Part shown: positions 28,208-36,894 of the stretch, piece by piece
Layout: the number at the start of each line of letters is the position of its first letter
Position numbering within the stretch: the first letter of the stretch is position 1
From: DUZB01 sp963747555
Lineage (GTDB): Bacteria; Desulfobacterota; DSM-4660; Desulfatiglandales; Desulfatiglandaceae
Length of the DNA stretch: 64,000 nt
Direction: 5' to 3'
Assembly: GCA_963747555.1 (NCBI GenBank)
Contig: CAVVFZ010000034.1
Location: 62,001-126,000, forward strand
Notes under the pieces: generated by a model
The model's input: the letters and a program-made list of their open reading frames with translations, nothing else
Database searches by the model: none
Told to the model about the DNA's origin: nothing
Program-made: the position numbers and the translations under genes

Positions 28208-30136
28208 ATGTCCCAGACCCCGCCTTCCATTGAGAACATCCTCGGTCCGAATGGTATATTGGCCGGGAACCTCAAAGGTTTTGAATTCCGGCCATCCCAG
28301 CTCCAAATGGCCTTAGACCTTGCGGAATCCATTCAAAAGCAAATCCCCGCCCTTGTGGAAGCCGGAACAGGCACCGGCAAGACCTTCGGTTATCTTGTTC
28401 CCGTGGTGTTGAGCGGAAAAAAAACCGTCATATCCACCGGCACGAAAAACCTTCAGGAACAGATCTATTTCAAGGACATTCCTCTGCTGAGAAATGCCGC
28501 ACGGATGAAAATCGACGCGGTCATCATGAAGGGGAGAAAAAATTATCTCTGCCTTCACAGATATCGGCAGTTTTTTGCCCAGCCCTCCCTCCTCAACAGC
28601 ACCCTGAACGAAATGGGGACCAAAATTGAAGAATGGATTCAAACGACCCTGTTTGCGGATCGGAGCGAGGTGGAATGGTTGAAGGATGACGATCTCTTGT
28701 GGGATTCCCTTTCCTCCACTTCCGACCAATGCCTTGGATCGGAATGCAGTTTTCTTAACGACTGTTTTTTAGGGAAACTCAGGAGCAGGGCCGCCGGGGC
28801 AAGGATTATCATCGTGAACCACCACCTCTTTTTTGCGGATATGAAGGTGAAAGAAGGAGGCTTTGGAGAAATCATTCCCCGTTTTCAGGTGGCCGTGTTC
28901 GACGAAGCCCATACCGTGGAAGAAATCGCCGCATCCTATTTTGGCGAAAGCATCAGCACTCGACAGATTTCGGACTTTGTGGGAGAGTTCGAAAGGGAGT
29001 TAAAAAACAAAACAGAAACCATCAAAAGGCAAGTAACGGGACATCTGAAGACCGTAAGGGCGGAAGCGGAAATCTTGAAGGGGTTTTTCCTGGATAAGAA
29101 AGAAAAGGGAAGAATAGAGGACAACGACCTTTCAAGAATGGATGCAGGGCCTGTACGGAATATACGAAACACGCTGAGCGCCATCCGGGCGAATCCCGAA
29201 CTCAAGGCTTCTGAAAACGATAAGATCCGAAATCTGCTGGCAAGGGCAAAGGAACTGGATCAGGGCCTAAGGGATATTTTAGAGAAAAAGGGAGAGACCT
29301 GGTTGAACTGGTACGAAAGGAGGAACAAAAGCCTCGTCCTTTATACGTCTCCTCTGGATATCTCCCAGTCCCTGAACCAAAGGCTCTATGAAAAACTGGA
29401 AACGGTTGTCTTTACCTCCGCCACCCTTTCCACCGGGGGCTCTTTCACCTACATCCATTCCCGTTTGGGTCTTCCCGAGGAATTCATACAGGGCATATAT
29501 CTTTCAGATTTCGACTTTGCTACCCAAGCCCTGATGTATATTCCCGAAAAAATGCCGCTTCCGGCCGATCCGGATTTCAGCCGTGCGGTTACGGAGCAAA
29601 TTCAGGGGATTCTTGAAAAAACCAAGGGAAGAGCCCTTGTCCTTTTTACGAGCCACTATAATCTCAATATCGCGTATCAGATATTGAAAAAGCAGATCCC
29701 CTACACCCTTTACAAACAGGGAGATGCCCCCAGATCGGTTCTTCTCGAGGCATTCAAACGCGATGTCAGCTCCGTGCTTATGGCAACCGGCTCCTTCTGG
29801 CAGGGTGTGGATGTACCGGGCGAGACACTGAGCTGCCTGATCATCGACAAACTTCCCTTTGATTCGCCGGGGGAACCGCTGGTTGGCGCAAAGATAGATG
29901 CCATTCGCAACAGGGGCGGGAATCCGTTTTTTGAATACCAGGTTCCCTCGGCCATCATATCCCTGAAACAGGGTCTCGGAAGGCTCATAAGGAAAAGTTC
30001 GGATAGGGGGATACTTTCGATCCTGGATATCAGGGTTCGCAATACACGATACGGGAAAATTTTCCTGAAAAGCCTCCCCCCCATGCCCATTACACAGGAT
30101 TTAGACGATATTGATGCATTTTTTAGCAGGTCTTAA
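28208..30136 (+). CDS. DinG-type ATP-dependent helicase with Fe-S cysteines
   Basis: A 642-residue superfamily 2 helicase of the XPD/DinG group. It has Walker A EAGTGTGKTFGYLVP, a DEAH box in VFDEAHTVEE, motif III-like FTSATLS, GSFWQGVDVPGE and QGLGRLIRKSSD. Cysteines at CLHRYR, CLGSEC and NDCF between motifs Ia and II match the positions that bind [4Fe-4S] in this family. The N-terminus lacks an exonuclease domain, so it is closer to YoaA or short DinG than to Gram-positive DinG. A role in DNA repair is presumed from the family. Confidence 0.9.
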   Translation: MSQTPPSIENILGPNGILAGNLKGFEFRPSQLQMALDLAESIQKQIPALVEAGTGTGKTFGYLVPVVLSGKKTVISTGTKNLQEQIYFKDIPLLRNAARMKIDAVIMKGRKNYLCLHRYRQFFAQPSLLNSTLNEMGTKIEEWIQTTLFADRSEVEWLKDDDLLWDSLSSTSDQCLGSECSFLNDCFLGKLRSRAAGARIIIVNHHLFFADMKVKEGGFGEIIPRFQVAVFDEAHTVEEIAASYFGESISTRQISDFVGEFERELKNKTETIKRQVTGHLKTVRAEAEILKGFFLDKKEKGRIEDNDLSRMDAGPVRNIRNTLSAIRANPELKASENDKIRNLLARAKELDQGLRDILEKKGETWLNWYERRNKSLVLYTSPLDISQSLNQRLYEKLETVVFTSATLSTGGSFTYIHSRLGLPEEFIQGIYLSDFDFATQALMYIPEKMPLPADPDFSRAVTEQIQGILEKTKGRALVLFTSHYNLNIAYQILKKQIPYTLYKQGDAPRSVLLEAFKRDVSSVLMATGSFWQGVDVPGETLSCLIIDKLPFDSPGEPLVGAKIDAIRNRGGNPFFEYQVPSAIISLKQGLGRLIRKSSDRGILSILDIRVRNTRYGKIFLKSLPPMPITQDLDDIDAFFSRS

Positions 30137-30180
30137 GTTTTCGGTTTTACGTTTCACGTTTAGAATGAGGTGAATATTCA

Positions 30181-30792
30181 ATGACCCCCAAACCATGGAA
30201 AGTTGTCTCCAGCCAAAAAGACCGATCGTACCGTGTTTTCAGTCTCAGAACCGACCGGGCCGTTTCCCCGCGAACCGGAAAAGAACACAGCTTTTTCATC
30301 CTGGAATCCACTTCCTGGGTGAATATCATTCCCCTTACCAGTGATGGCAAGGTGGTCATGGTCAGACAATACCGTCACGGCGCAGGTGAAGTGACCCTGG
30401 AAATCCCGGGGGGTCTGGTGGAAGAAGGGGATACCCCTGAAACCGCCGCTATACGGGAACTCGTGGAAGAAACAGGATATACGGCTGGAAAGGTCATCCC
30501 TCTCGGAAATGTTCAGCCCAATCCCGCCATACAGAATAATCGATGCTACTCATTTATTGCCCGGGATGTCCATTTGACAAGAGAGCAGTCCCAGGACGAA
30601 AAAGAGGATATTGAGGTGGTTTTAAGGCCGCTTTCAGAAATACCTTCGGCAATCCGTAACGGAGAGATCACCCATGCCCTTGTGTTAGCCGCATTTTACA
30701 GGTTTTATATGGAATATCAGCCGGATATTTTAACACAATGTAAGGAGCAGCAATGGACCTACAGGAGGCTTCGGCGAAGAAAAAACGCCTGA
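30181..30792 (+). CDS. Nudix hydrolase (ADP-ribose pyrophosphatase-like)
   Basis: A 203-residue protein with a complete Nudix box: GGLVEEGD followed by AAIRELVEETGY (pattern GX5EX7REUXEEXGU). A Pro 16 residues or so downstream (NVQPNPAIQNN) and the upstream strands VVMVRQYRHGAG suit ADP-ribose-type hydrolases. A GAGGTG site precedes the ATG. Its 3' end overlaps larE by 40 bases, so the last dozen residues (RRLRRRKNA) double as larE coding sequence. Confidence 0.9.
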   Translation: MTPKPWKVVSSQKDRSYRVFSLRTDRAVSPRTGKEHSFFILESTSWVNIIPLTSDGKVVMVRQYRHGAGEVTLEIPGGLVEEGDTPETAAIRELVEETGYTAGKVIPLGNVQPNPAIQNNRCYSFIARDVHLTREQSQDEKEDIEVVLRPLSEIPSAIRNGEITHALVLAAFYRFYMEYQPDILTQCKEQQWTYRRLRRRKNA

Positions 30793-31583
30793 GGGATTTT
30801 CTGGGTGGATTGGATTCCCTCCTGGTGGCGTTTTCGGGCGGTGTTGACAGCGCCTATCTACTCAGGGAAGCACAAGAGGTGCTGGGAAAAAAGGTTGTGG
30901 CCGCTACAGCCAGTTCCCCCATACACCCCCGTCGCGAATTGGAAGAGGCGGTTCAATTTGCCCGAAACATCGGCGTGGACCATGTTGTTTTTTCTTCGGA
31001 AGAAATGAGGCTGGAGGAGTTTCTCATCAACAGAGGCGACAGATGCTACCATTGTAAGAGAGCACTCTCCAAGAAGCTGCTTTCCATTGCGGCCGAACGG
31101 GGCATGAGCAGGGTGGCCCATGGCGCAAACATGGACGACCTCGGTGACTTCCGCCCCGGATTTAAAGCCGCAAAGGAGGCCGGGATGATTGCGCCCCTCA
31201 TGGAGGCCGAACTCGTAAAAAGCGAGATCCGTTTTTTAGCAAAAGCGATGGGGCTTGACCAATGGAGCAAACCCGCCATGGCGTGCCTGGCCAGCAGAAT
31301 TCCCTACGGAACACCGGTCACGGCCTTGGCGCTTGATATGGTGGATCGAGCCGAAAATTTCCTGCGGGATGCGGGATTTGAGGAGGTGAGGGTCAGACAC
31401 CATGGAAGCGTGGCCAGAATAGAGGTGGTGCCCCATCGCATAAAAGACATTCAGGAGGATCCCCTGAGGAACGATCTGATCACGACCTTCAGAAAGATAG
31501 GGTTCGAGCATATTGCCCTCGACCTTGAGGGGTATGAACAGGGAAAAATGAACCGCGATCTGGGCGACCGGGAGCAAGAATAA
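30753..31583 (+). CDS. larE: LarE-type pyridinium-3,5-biscarboxylate sulfur transferase, three-cysteine class
   Basis: LarE makes the thiocarboxylates of the nickel-pincer nucleotide cofactor. The PP-loop SGGVDS gives AMP activation. Residues Cys98 and Cys101 (RCYHCK) and Cys178 (AMACLASRIPYG) form the trio that, in some LarE proteins, holds a [4Fe-4S] cluster and allows catalytic sulfur transfer, in contrast to the single sacrificial Cys of Lactobacillus LarE. AAGGAG lies 6 bases before the ATG. No larA, larB or larC is in the window. About 230 bases without recognisable features follow. Confidence 0.9.
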   Translation: MDLQEASAKKKRLRDFLGGLDSLLVAFSGGVDSAYLLREAQEVLGKKVVAATASSPIHPRRELEEAVQFARNIGVDHVVFSSEEMRLEEFLINRGDRCYHCKRALSKKLLSIAAERGMSRVAHGANMDDLGDFRPGFKAAKEAGMIAPLMEAELVKSEIRFLAKAMGLDQWSKPAMACLASRIPYGTPVTALALDMVDRAENFLRDAGFEEVRVRHHGSVARIEVVPHRIKDIQEDPLRNDLITTFRKIGFEHIALDLEGYEQGKMNRDLGDREQE

Positions 31584-31812
31584 GAATTGGCGCACTTTCG
31601 GCGAGGAACGTTCTCCTCCTTCGTCACTCAACGTTGGGCGTCGGACATGGGACGGACACATTTCATATGGATTGATCTTTAAATTGTTTTCGGTTACGAT
31701 GTTTCGTCGAAAGTGACTTTTTTGGCCGCACATTTTTTCGCATCTTATTTGAAAATCGGATAAAAAATAGAGTCATAAGGTCTTCCTCTTCCCGGAAAAC
31801 AACGGTGACACC

Positions 31813-33492
31813 ATGATTTTAGGGCTTGATGTGGGGGGCACCCAGACCGATACGGTGCTTATTGAAAAGGGACAGGTTGTCGTTGCAAATAAAACCCCGA
31901 CAACCCAGGACCTCCTGGAAACAGTGCGGGGAGCGCTCGATAAAGTTCTGGACATTGTAGATCCTTCCAAAATAGAGCGCATGGCCTTCTCCACTACCCT
32001 GGCGACCAATGCCATTGCACAGGACGATCTTGAAAATACCGGAATGATCGTTTCCGCAGGTCCTGGAATAGATCCCCAATGGCATACGGTCGGACCGTCT
32101 TTCCACGTGGTGGAGGGATGCCTGGACCACCAAGGCTTTGAAGTGCTGCCCCTTCGCAAGGAATCGGTCATGAACGCCGCTTCCTGCATCCGCGGGCAGG
32201 GAATCAGCCTGGTGGGAGTCGTCGGCAAGTTCTCAGTTCGCAACCCTGATCACGAACTTCTGGCGGCCGACTGGCTTAAAGACCTGTTCGTCCATGTCGC
32301 CCAAGGGCACAAAGTGTCCGGAACGCTTAACTTTCCAAGAAGAATCACAACAACCTATCTCAATGCCGCACTGTATAACGTCCACAGACATTTCACAGAT
32401 GCTCTCACACAGACGTTGAAAGAGAAATCCCTTTTCGCGCCCAGATATCTCCTGAAACCGGACGGAGGGACGGTTGTTCTGGAGGAGAGTGATGCCTCTC
32501 CTGCATCCATGGCCCAGTCCGGTCCCGCGGCAGGGGTGATGGGCGCCCTGGCGCTGGACGGTTGCCGCACGGGAACCACACTGGTACTTGACGTGGGCGG
32601 AACCACCACGGACATGTCTGTAGTTCTTGACGGAATCCCCCTTTTCAGCCCATCCGGCATAAGGCTCGGTCCTTTCCAGACCCTTATCCGATCCCTTCTG
32701 ACCCATTCCGTGGGGATCGGAGGAGACAGCGAGATCAGGATTGACAAAGGGAAGACCATTAGGATCGGACCCTTTCGAAAAGGAAGCCCGGTCGCCCTGG
32801 GAGGCCCGGCGCCCACACCGACGGATGCCATGATTACCCTGGGGCTGATGAAAATCGGGAATCGAAACGCCGCTGTAAATCAGATGAAGGAATTGGGGAA
32901 GGTCCTTGGTCTGGATGCGGTCGGAGCAGCGAGAAAAATTCTGAAGCTTACGGCAAAATCCATAGCCGGATCCGCCGAGGCCTTTTTGCATGAAATAAAT
33001 TCCCAACCTGTATATACGATTCACGAGGTGTTGCACGATCAGGAAATAAAGCCTACCTGCGCACTCATCATGGGGGGGCCTGCGCCTCATCTGGTGGACT
33101 ATCTGCAAGCCGCACTCGGCATACCATGCCGGGTCCCGGATCACTTTGAGGTCGCCAATGCCGTGGGTGCCGCAGTAGCAAGAGTCACCTGTGCGTTGAC
33201 CCTCCAGGCCGATACCTCCCGGGGCTTCGTAGTGATTCCCGAAGCCAACATAAAGGCCAGAATCGGGACCGGTTTCGGGTTGGAAGAAGCGATCCTGTTA
33301 GGCCGGAAAACACTGGAGGAAAGGGCTGCCGCCATCGGAGCGCTGCAGGAAGTACTGGATATCACCATAACCGAAAAACAGGTGTTCAACATGATTCGGG
33401 GCTACGCCAGAACGGGTTGCAATATTCGACTGAAGATGTGCCTGACACCGGGTCTGGTTGATGAGTGGAGGAGGGCCAGAAATGATGCTTAA
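31813..33492 (+). CDS. Hydantoinase/oxoprolinase A-like protein
   Basis: An actin-fold ATPase of 559 residues: phosphate-1 ILGLDVGGTQTDTVLIE, a TTLATNAIAQ segment, and LDVGGTTTDMSVVLDG, which together identify the HyuA N-terminal and hydantoinase A domains. HyuA proteins hydrolyse ATP-dependent ring amides (hydantoin, 5-oxoproline, acetone carboxylation subunits). No HyuB partner is seen, so the specific reaction is unknown. It overlaps the following deacetylase-like gene by 11 bases, suggesting joint function. Confidence 0.87.
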   Translation: MILGLDVGGTQTDTVLIEKGQVVVANKTPTTQDLLETVRGALDKVLDIVDPSKIERMAFSTTLATNAIAQDDLENTGMIVSAGPGIDPQWHTVGPSFHVVEGCLDHQGFEVLPLRKESVMNAASCIRGQGISLVGVVGKFSVRNPDHELLAADWLKDLFVHVAQGHKVSGTLNFPRRITTTYLNAALYNVHRHFTDALTQTLKEKSLFAPRYLLKPDGGTVVLEESDASPASMAQSGPAAGVMGALALDGCRTGTTLVLDVGGTTTDMSVVLDGIPLFSPSGIRLGPFQTLIRSLLTHSVGIGGDSEIRIDKGKTIRIGPFRKGSPVALGGPAPTPTDAMITLGLMKIGNRNAAVNQMKELGKVLGLDAVGAARKILKLTAKSIAGSAEAFLHEINSQPVYTIHEVLHDQEIKPTCALIMGGPAPHLVDYLQAALGIPCRVPDHFEVANAVGAAVARVTCALTLQADTSRGFVVIPEANIKARIGTGFGLEEAILLGRKTLEERAAAIGALQEVLDITITEKQVFNMIRGYARTGCNIRLKMCLTPGLVDEWRRARNDA

Positions 33493-34792
33493 AGCCGGCC
33501 GGCGTACAGGCCTTGTTTTTTTTCCGGCCTTTGACTGGGCCATCAGCCCTACCCATCCCGAGCGGGAAGAAAGACTTCTTTACACGATGGATCAGATCCA
33601 GGAAGAGGGTCTGTTTGATGTAAAGGGAATTGTAGAATACAAGGTGCGGCCCGCGACCTACGAAGATATTCAACGGGCCCACATCTGCGTTCCCGACGAG
33701 GCCGCCGTTACAACGGAAAGCCACCTGATCTCCGCCGGGGGTTGCCTGGTAGCGGCGGATGCCGTCATGAAAGGGGAAGTGGAAAGCGCATTTGCCATTG
33801 TACGGCCCCCGGGGCACCACGCCATGAAAGTGGTTCATGGCAACAGGGGGTTCTGCAACATCAACATCGAAGCGATCATGGTAGAATATATCCGGGAGAA
33901 ATACGGCATTCGAAGGGTGGCCATTGTGGATACGGACTGTCACCATGGTGACGGAACCCAGGATATTTACTGGCATGACCCGGACACCCTGTTTATCTCC
34001 ATACACCAGGATGGCCGCACCCTGTATCCGGGATCCGGTTTTCCCAGTGAAGCGGGGGGCCCCAATGCCAAAGGAACCACCATCAACATTCCGCTGCCGC
34101 CTGAAACAGGGGAGGCAGGTTTTCTATACGTAATGGACAGGCTCGTCATGCCTTTGCTGGATCAATTCCGGCCTGAACTGATCATAAATTCGGCGGGCCA
34201 AGATAACCATTTCAATGACCCCATTACCAACATGAACTTCTCCGCCCGCGGATATGCCCTGCTGAATGCACAGCTCAAACCGGATATCGCGGTTCTGGAA
34301 GGGGGGTATGCAGTGGAAGATGCCCTCCCCTATGTGAATGTGGGAATTATCATGGCCATGGCGGGCATGGATACCTCCTTTGTAAAAGAACCCAACTACG
34401 ACACCGATTACCGACCCCAATCGCCGATCGTCACGCGACAAATTGAGAAGATATCGGATAACATTGAAGAGAGATTTCTGAAATGCCGACCCGACAAGGC
34501 GGAAATTGCTGAAGGAGTGATTGTGGAAAGGGCGCGGGACATTGATTACGACACGGATAACATCCGCGAGCGGCAGCACGAAAAAATCAGAAGCTGCAGA
34601 TGCTGCGCAGGGGTCCTCTCCACCGTGTCCACATCCAGCCTGGGGCAGCATATCCTGGCCGTCCAGATCCCGAAATGGGCCTGCGAACCTTGTCGGGAGC
34701 TGGGGATAGAATGGTTTCGTGAAGGCTGTAACGGAGCCTATACCCACCTGTACCTGCAGGATCGTGACAGGAAAATTTTTGAGCGGGTTTGA
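33482..34792 (+). CDS. Histone-deacetylase-superfamily amidohydrolase
   Basis: A 436-residue protein of the class II HDAC/AcuC/APAH fold. The zinc and charge-relay residues are visible: RPPGHHAM (His-His), DTDCHHGDGTQDIYW (Asp and His ligands) and INSAGQDNH in place of the common D-hosts pattern, then LEGGY. Substrate may be an acetylated polyamine or a small amide. After residue 340 there is an added region with CRCCAG and CEPCRELG cysteine pairs, possibly a metal-binding tail, which is unusual for the family. ATG 33482 lies 7 bases after a GGAGG site. Confidence 0.87.
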   Translation: MMLKAGRRTGLVFFPAFDWAISPTHPEREERLLYTMDQIQEEGLFDVKGIVEYKVRPATYEDIQRAHICVPDEAAVTTESHLISAGGCLVAADAVMKGEVESAFAIVRPPGHHAMKVVHGNRGFCNINIEAIMVEYIREKYGIRRVAIVDTDCHHGDGTQDIYWHDPDTLFISIHQDGRTLYPGSGFPSEAGGPNAKGTTINIPLPPETGEAGFLYVMDRLVMPLLDQFRPELIINSAGQDNHFNDPITNMNFSARGYALLNAQLKPDIAVLEGGYAVEDALPYVNVGIIMAMAGMDTSFVKEPNYDTDYRPQSPIVTRQIEKISDNIEERFLKCRPDKAEIAEGVIVERARDIDYDTDNIRERQHEKIRSCRCCAGVLSTVSTSSLGQHILAVQIPKWACEPCRELGIEWFREGCNGAYTHLYLQDRDRKIFERV

Positions 34793-34823
34793 TAAAGGAA
34801 TCCGAGAGAAGCGGAGAATACGA

Positions 34824-35258
34824 ATGGAAGCAACGGAGAACCACGTATTAGAAGAGGCGGTTTCAACCCTTCTCAATGGGTGGTCCCGGGATCCTGGAAA
34901 CGTGAAAGAAGTTTTCAGGGAACTAAAAGAGACTATCTCCAGAAAACCGGGGGTTGAGCTGAACTTCAAGCCGCGGCCCGGGGTGAGCTATTCCCTGAGA
35001 GGAAACGTCAGGACGTCTCTTGAAAAAAAGCCCACACTTTTTGTGCTGATAGATGTCATCGATGATGATCCCGATAATCGCTGGTTGTCCGTATGTTTAT
35101 ACGAAGAAAAGATCACGGACCCAGAGCAGGCGGGAGAACTTGTCCCGGCCGGCATCCTGGGAGAGGATGGGTATTGCTTTGATGTCTTTGAATACAGCGA
35201 ATCCGACTTGATCTACCTCCGGCAAAGAATCGATGAAGCCTATCTCCATACCGCGTGA
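34824..35258 (+). CDS. Conserved-looking hypothetical cytosolic protein
   Basis: I do not recognise this 144-residue protein. It is acidic, has no signal peptide or membrane segment, and contains a beta-rich centre (PTLFVLIDVIDDDP, WLSVCLYEEKI) with a C-terminal helix (SDLIYLRQRIDEAYLHTA). The ATG at 34824 follows a GCGGAGAA element; the frame upstream to 34719 overlaps the deacetylase-like gene. It lies 31 bases after that gene and precedes the Hdr operon. Confidence 0.7.
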   Translation: MEATENHVLEEAVSTLLNGWSRDPGNVKEVFRELKETISRKPGVELNFKPRPGVSYSLRGNVRTSLEKKPTLFVLIDVIDDDPDNRWLSVCLYEEKITDPEQAGELVPAGILGEDGYCFDVFEYSESDLIYLRQRIDEAYLHTA

Positions 35259-35306
35259 CGCTATATGAAACTTCCAATGGCAGCGTGCAGGAAATTCAAG
35301 CTTTTT

Positions 35307-35396
35307 ATCGGAGATCGGGATCGGGATCGGGATCGACCCAATTCATGCACCTGCCCCCTTCGATAACGATACCGATAGCGATTTGGATTTCGATCA
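35307..35396. repeat. Degenerate GATCGG/CGATAx hexamer repeat pair upstream of hdrC
   Basis: Left block 35307-35337 repeats ATCGGG four times; right block 35361-35396 repeats CGATAx units (CGATAA, CGATAC, CGATAG, then CGATTT). Seen as a pair, the blocks are loosely inverted with respect to each other across about 23 bases. It occupies the gap before the Hdr genes. Confidence 0.6.
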
Positions 35397-35419
35397 CTGA
35401 AGCTGCACAAGAGGTCCCT

Positions 35420-36058
35420 ATGGGAACCACAATCTTTCCTGAAAAGATACCCCCAACAGAGACGAAACCCGGGAAAATCCGCAAGCTGATTGGGGACAGG
35501 GGCAACTATTTTTTAAGCAGATTTCAAGGGGAAACCGGCGAAAACATCTCCGCGTGCTACCAGTGTGAGCGATGTACCAATGCCTGCCCGGTCAGTTCCT
35601 ACATGGATATAAAGCCCCATCAGGTGATCCGCCACATTCAGCTTGGTTGGCGGGAGGATCTGATGAAATCTTCAACCATCTGGGTCTGTCTCTCCTGTGA
35701 AATGTGCACCACCTACTGCCCCAACGAAGTAGGGGTAGCCGAGGCTATCAATCATCTGAGAAATATGGCCACCCATTCATCCATACCCCCAAAAGAAAAA
35801 CACCTGGCCGTATTTCATCAGACGTTTCTGGAAGAACTCAAGCGCTTTGGCCGTGTCAACGAGTTCTGGCTCATGAATGCCTATAATCTCAAACCGAATA
35901 TTTTGAAGGAAAAGCTCAGGTCCGGTCAGTTTGCAAAAGAACTGATCCTGGGATTGACTCTTTGGAAGAAGGGCAGGCTTCACCTGCTGCCCCGAAGGTC
36001 AAAAGCCATTCGGGAGATCAAGGAAGTCTATCGCCGGAGTCGGGGGAAGATTGTGTGA
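35420..36058 (+). CDS. hdrC: HdrC-like 4Fe-4S subunit of a heterodisulfide reductase-type complex
   Basis: A 212-residue protein with two ferredoxin motifs, CYQCERCTNACPVS and CLSCEMCTTYCPN, as in HdrC, QmoC soluble part and related electron-transfer subunits. No membrane segment is visible, so it is cytosolic HdrC rather than QmoC/HmcC type. ATG 35420 has a GAGG element 5 bases upstream; the longer frame back to 35255 would translate the hexamer repeat and is unlikely. Its stop overlaps the hdrB ATG. Confidence 0.88.
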   Translation: MGTTIFPEKIPPTETKPGKIRKLIGDRGNYFLSRFQGETGENISACYQCERCTNACPVSSYMDIKPHQVIRHIQLGWREDLMKSSTIWVCLSCEMCTTYCPNEVGVAEAINHLRNMATHSSIPPKEKHLAVFHQTFLEELKRFGRVNEFWLMNAYNLKPNILKEKLRSGQFAKELILGLTLWKKGRLHLLPRRSKAIREIKEVYRRSRGKIV

Positions 36059-36894
36059 TGAGGATTTCTTTTTACCCGGGTTGCTCCCTTCAAGGCATGG
36101 CCAAGGATTACGCCGTTTCCATTGCAGCGGTGTTCGATGGTCTGGGGATTGAACTCGTGGAGATCGAGGACTGGTCGTGCTGCGGGTCCACCGCGGCCCA
36201 CAGTCTGAGCGAAATGATGGCCGTGGCCCTTCCTGCAAGAAATCTGGCCGCCGCGGAAAATATGGGGCTGGACATGGTCACGCCCTGTGCCAACTGCTTC
36301 AATCGTCTTCGTTATTCACTCAAAATGATTAAAAAGGGATTTCTGGATGTCCCATGGAAGATAACCGGAAAAAGCCATGTTTATGATATGACCCGTTTTC
36401 TGAGTACGCCGGACATGCTTTCCCGTATCGAAAAAAGGATCGTCAGGCCTCTCGCCGGTCTGAAAGTGGTTTGTTACTATGGGTGCCAGACCGTACGATC
36501 GCCCCGTATCACCGGGTACACGGACTTTGAAAATCCCCGGACCCTTGATCTGTTGGCCGAAGCAGCGGGCGCCCGGGTCATCGACTGGTCTTATAAATCG
36601 ACCTGTTGCGGGGCGAGCATCGGTATTGGGCGTAGAGATATCCAGGAATCCCTGACACGACGTCTCTTTTATAAAGCGCTTGAGGCCGGGGCCGAGGCCA
36701 TCGTGGTCTCCTGTCCGCTGTGCCAGGCCAATATGGATATGATCCAGAAAGATGCCGGAAAATCCACAGCGCCGGTTTTTTACTTTACTGAGTTGATCCG
36801 GATGGCTTTTGAGGGTGGGGGCCGAAGAGAGTGGTTCAGGACACATATCACCGATCCGGTACCCCTACTGGCCGCAAAGGGTTTCTTGATATGA
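36058..36894 (+). CDS. hdrB: HdrB-like CCG-domain subunit
   Basis: A 278-residue protein with two CCG domains: the first has SFYPGCSLQG, then WSCCGS and CANCFNR; the second has YYGCQTV, TCCGAS and SCPLCQANMD. These bind the non-cubane Fe-S clusters of HdrB that reduce disulfides in methanogens and are found with other disulfide or thiol substrates in sulfate reducers. It is coupled on both sides: its ATG overlaps the hdrC stop and its stop overlaps the hdrA ATG. Confidence 0.9.
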   Translation: MRISFYPGCSLQGMAKDYAVSIAAVFDGLGIELVEIEDWSCCGSTAAHSLSEMMAVALPARNLAAAENMGLDMVTPCANCFNRLRYSLKMIKKGFLDVPWKITGKSHVYDMTRFLSTPDMLSRIEKRIVRPLAGLKVVCYYGCQTVRSPRITGYTDFENPRTLDLLAEAAGARVIDWSYKSTCCGASIGIGRRDIQESLTRRLFYKALEAGAEAIVVSCPLCQANMDMIQKDAGKSTAPVFYFTELIRMAFEGGGRREWFRTHITDPVPLLAAKGFLI

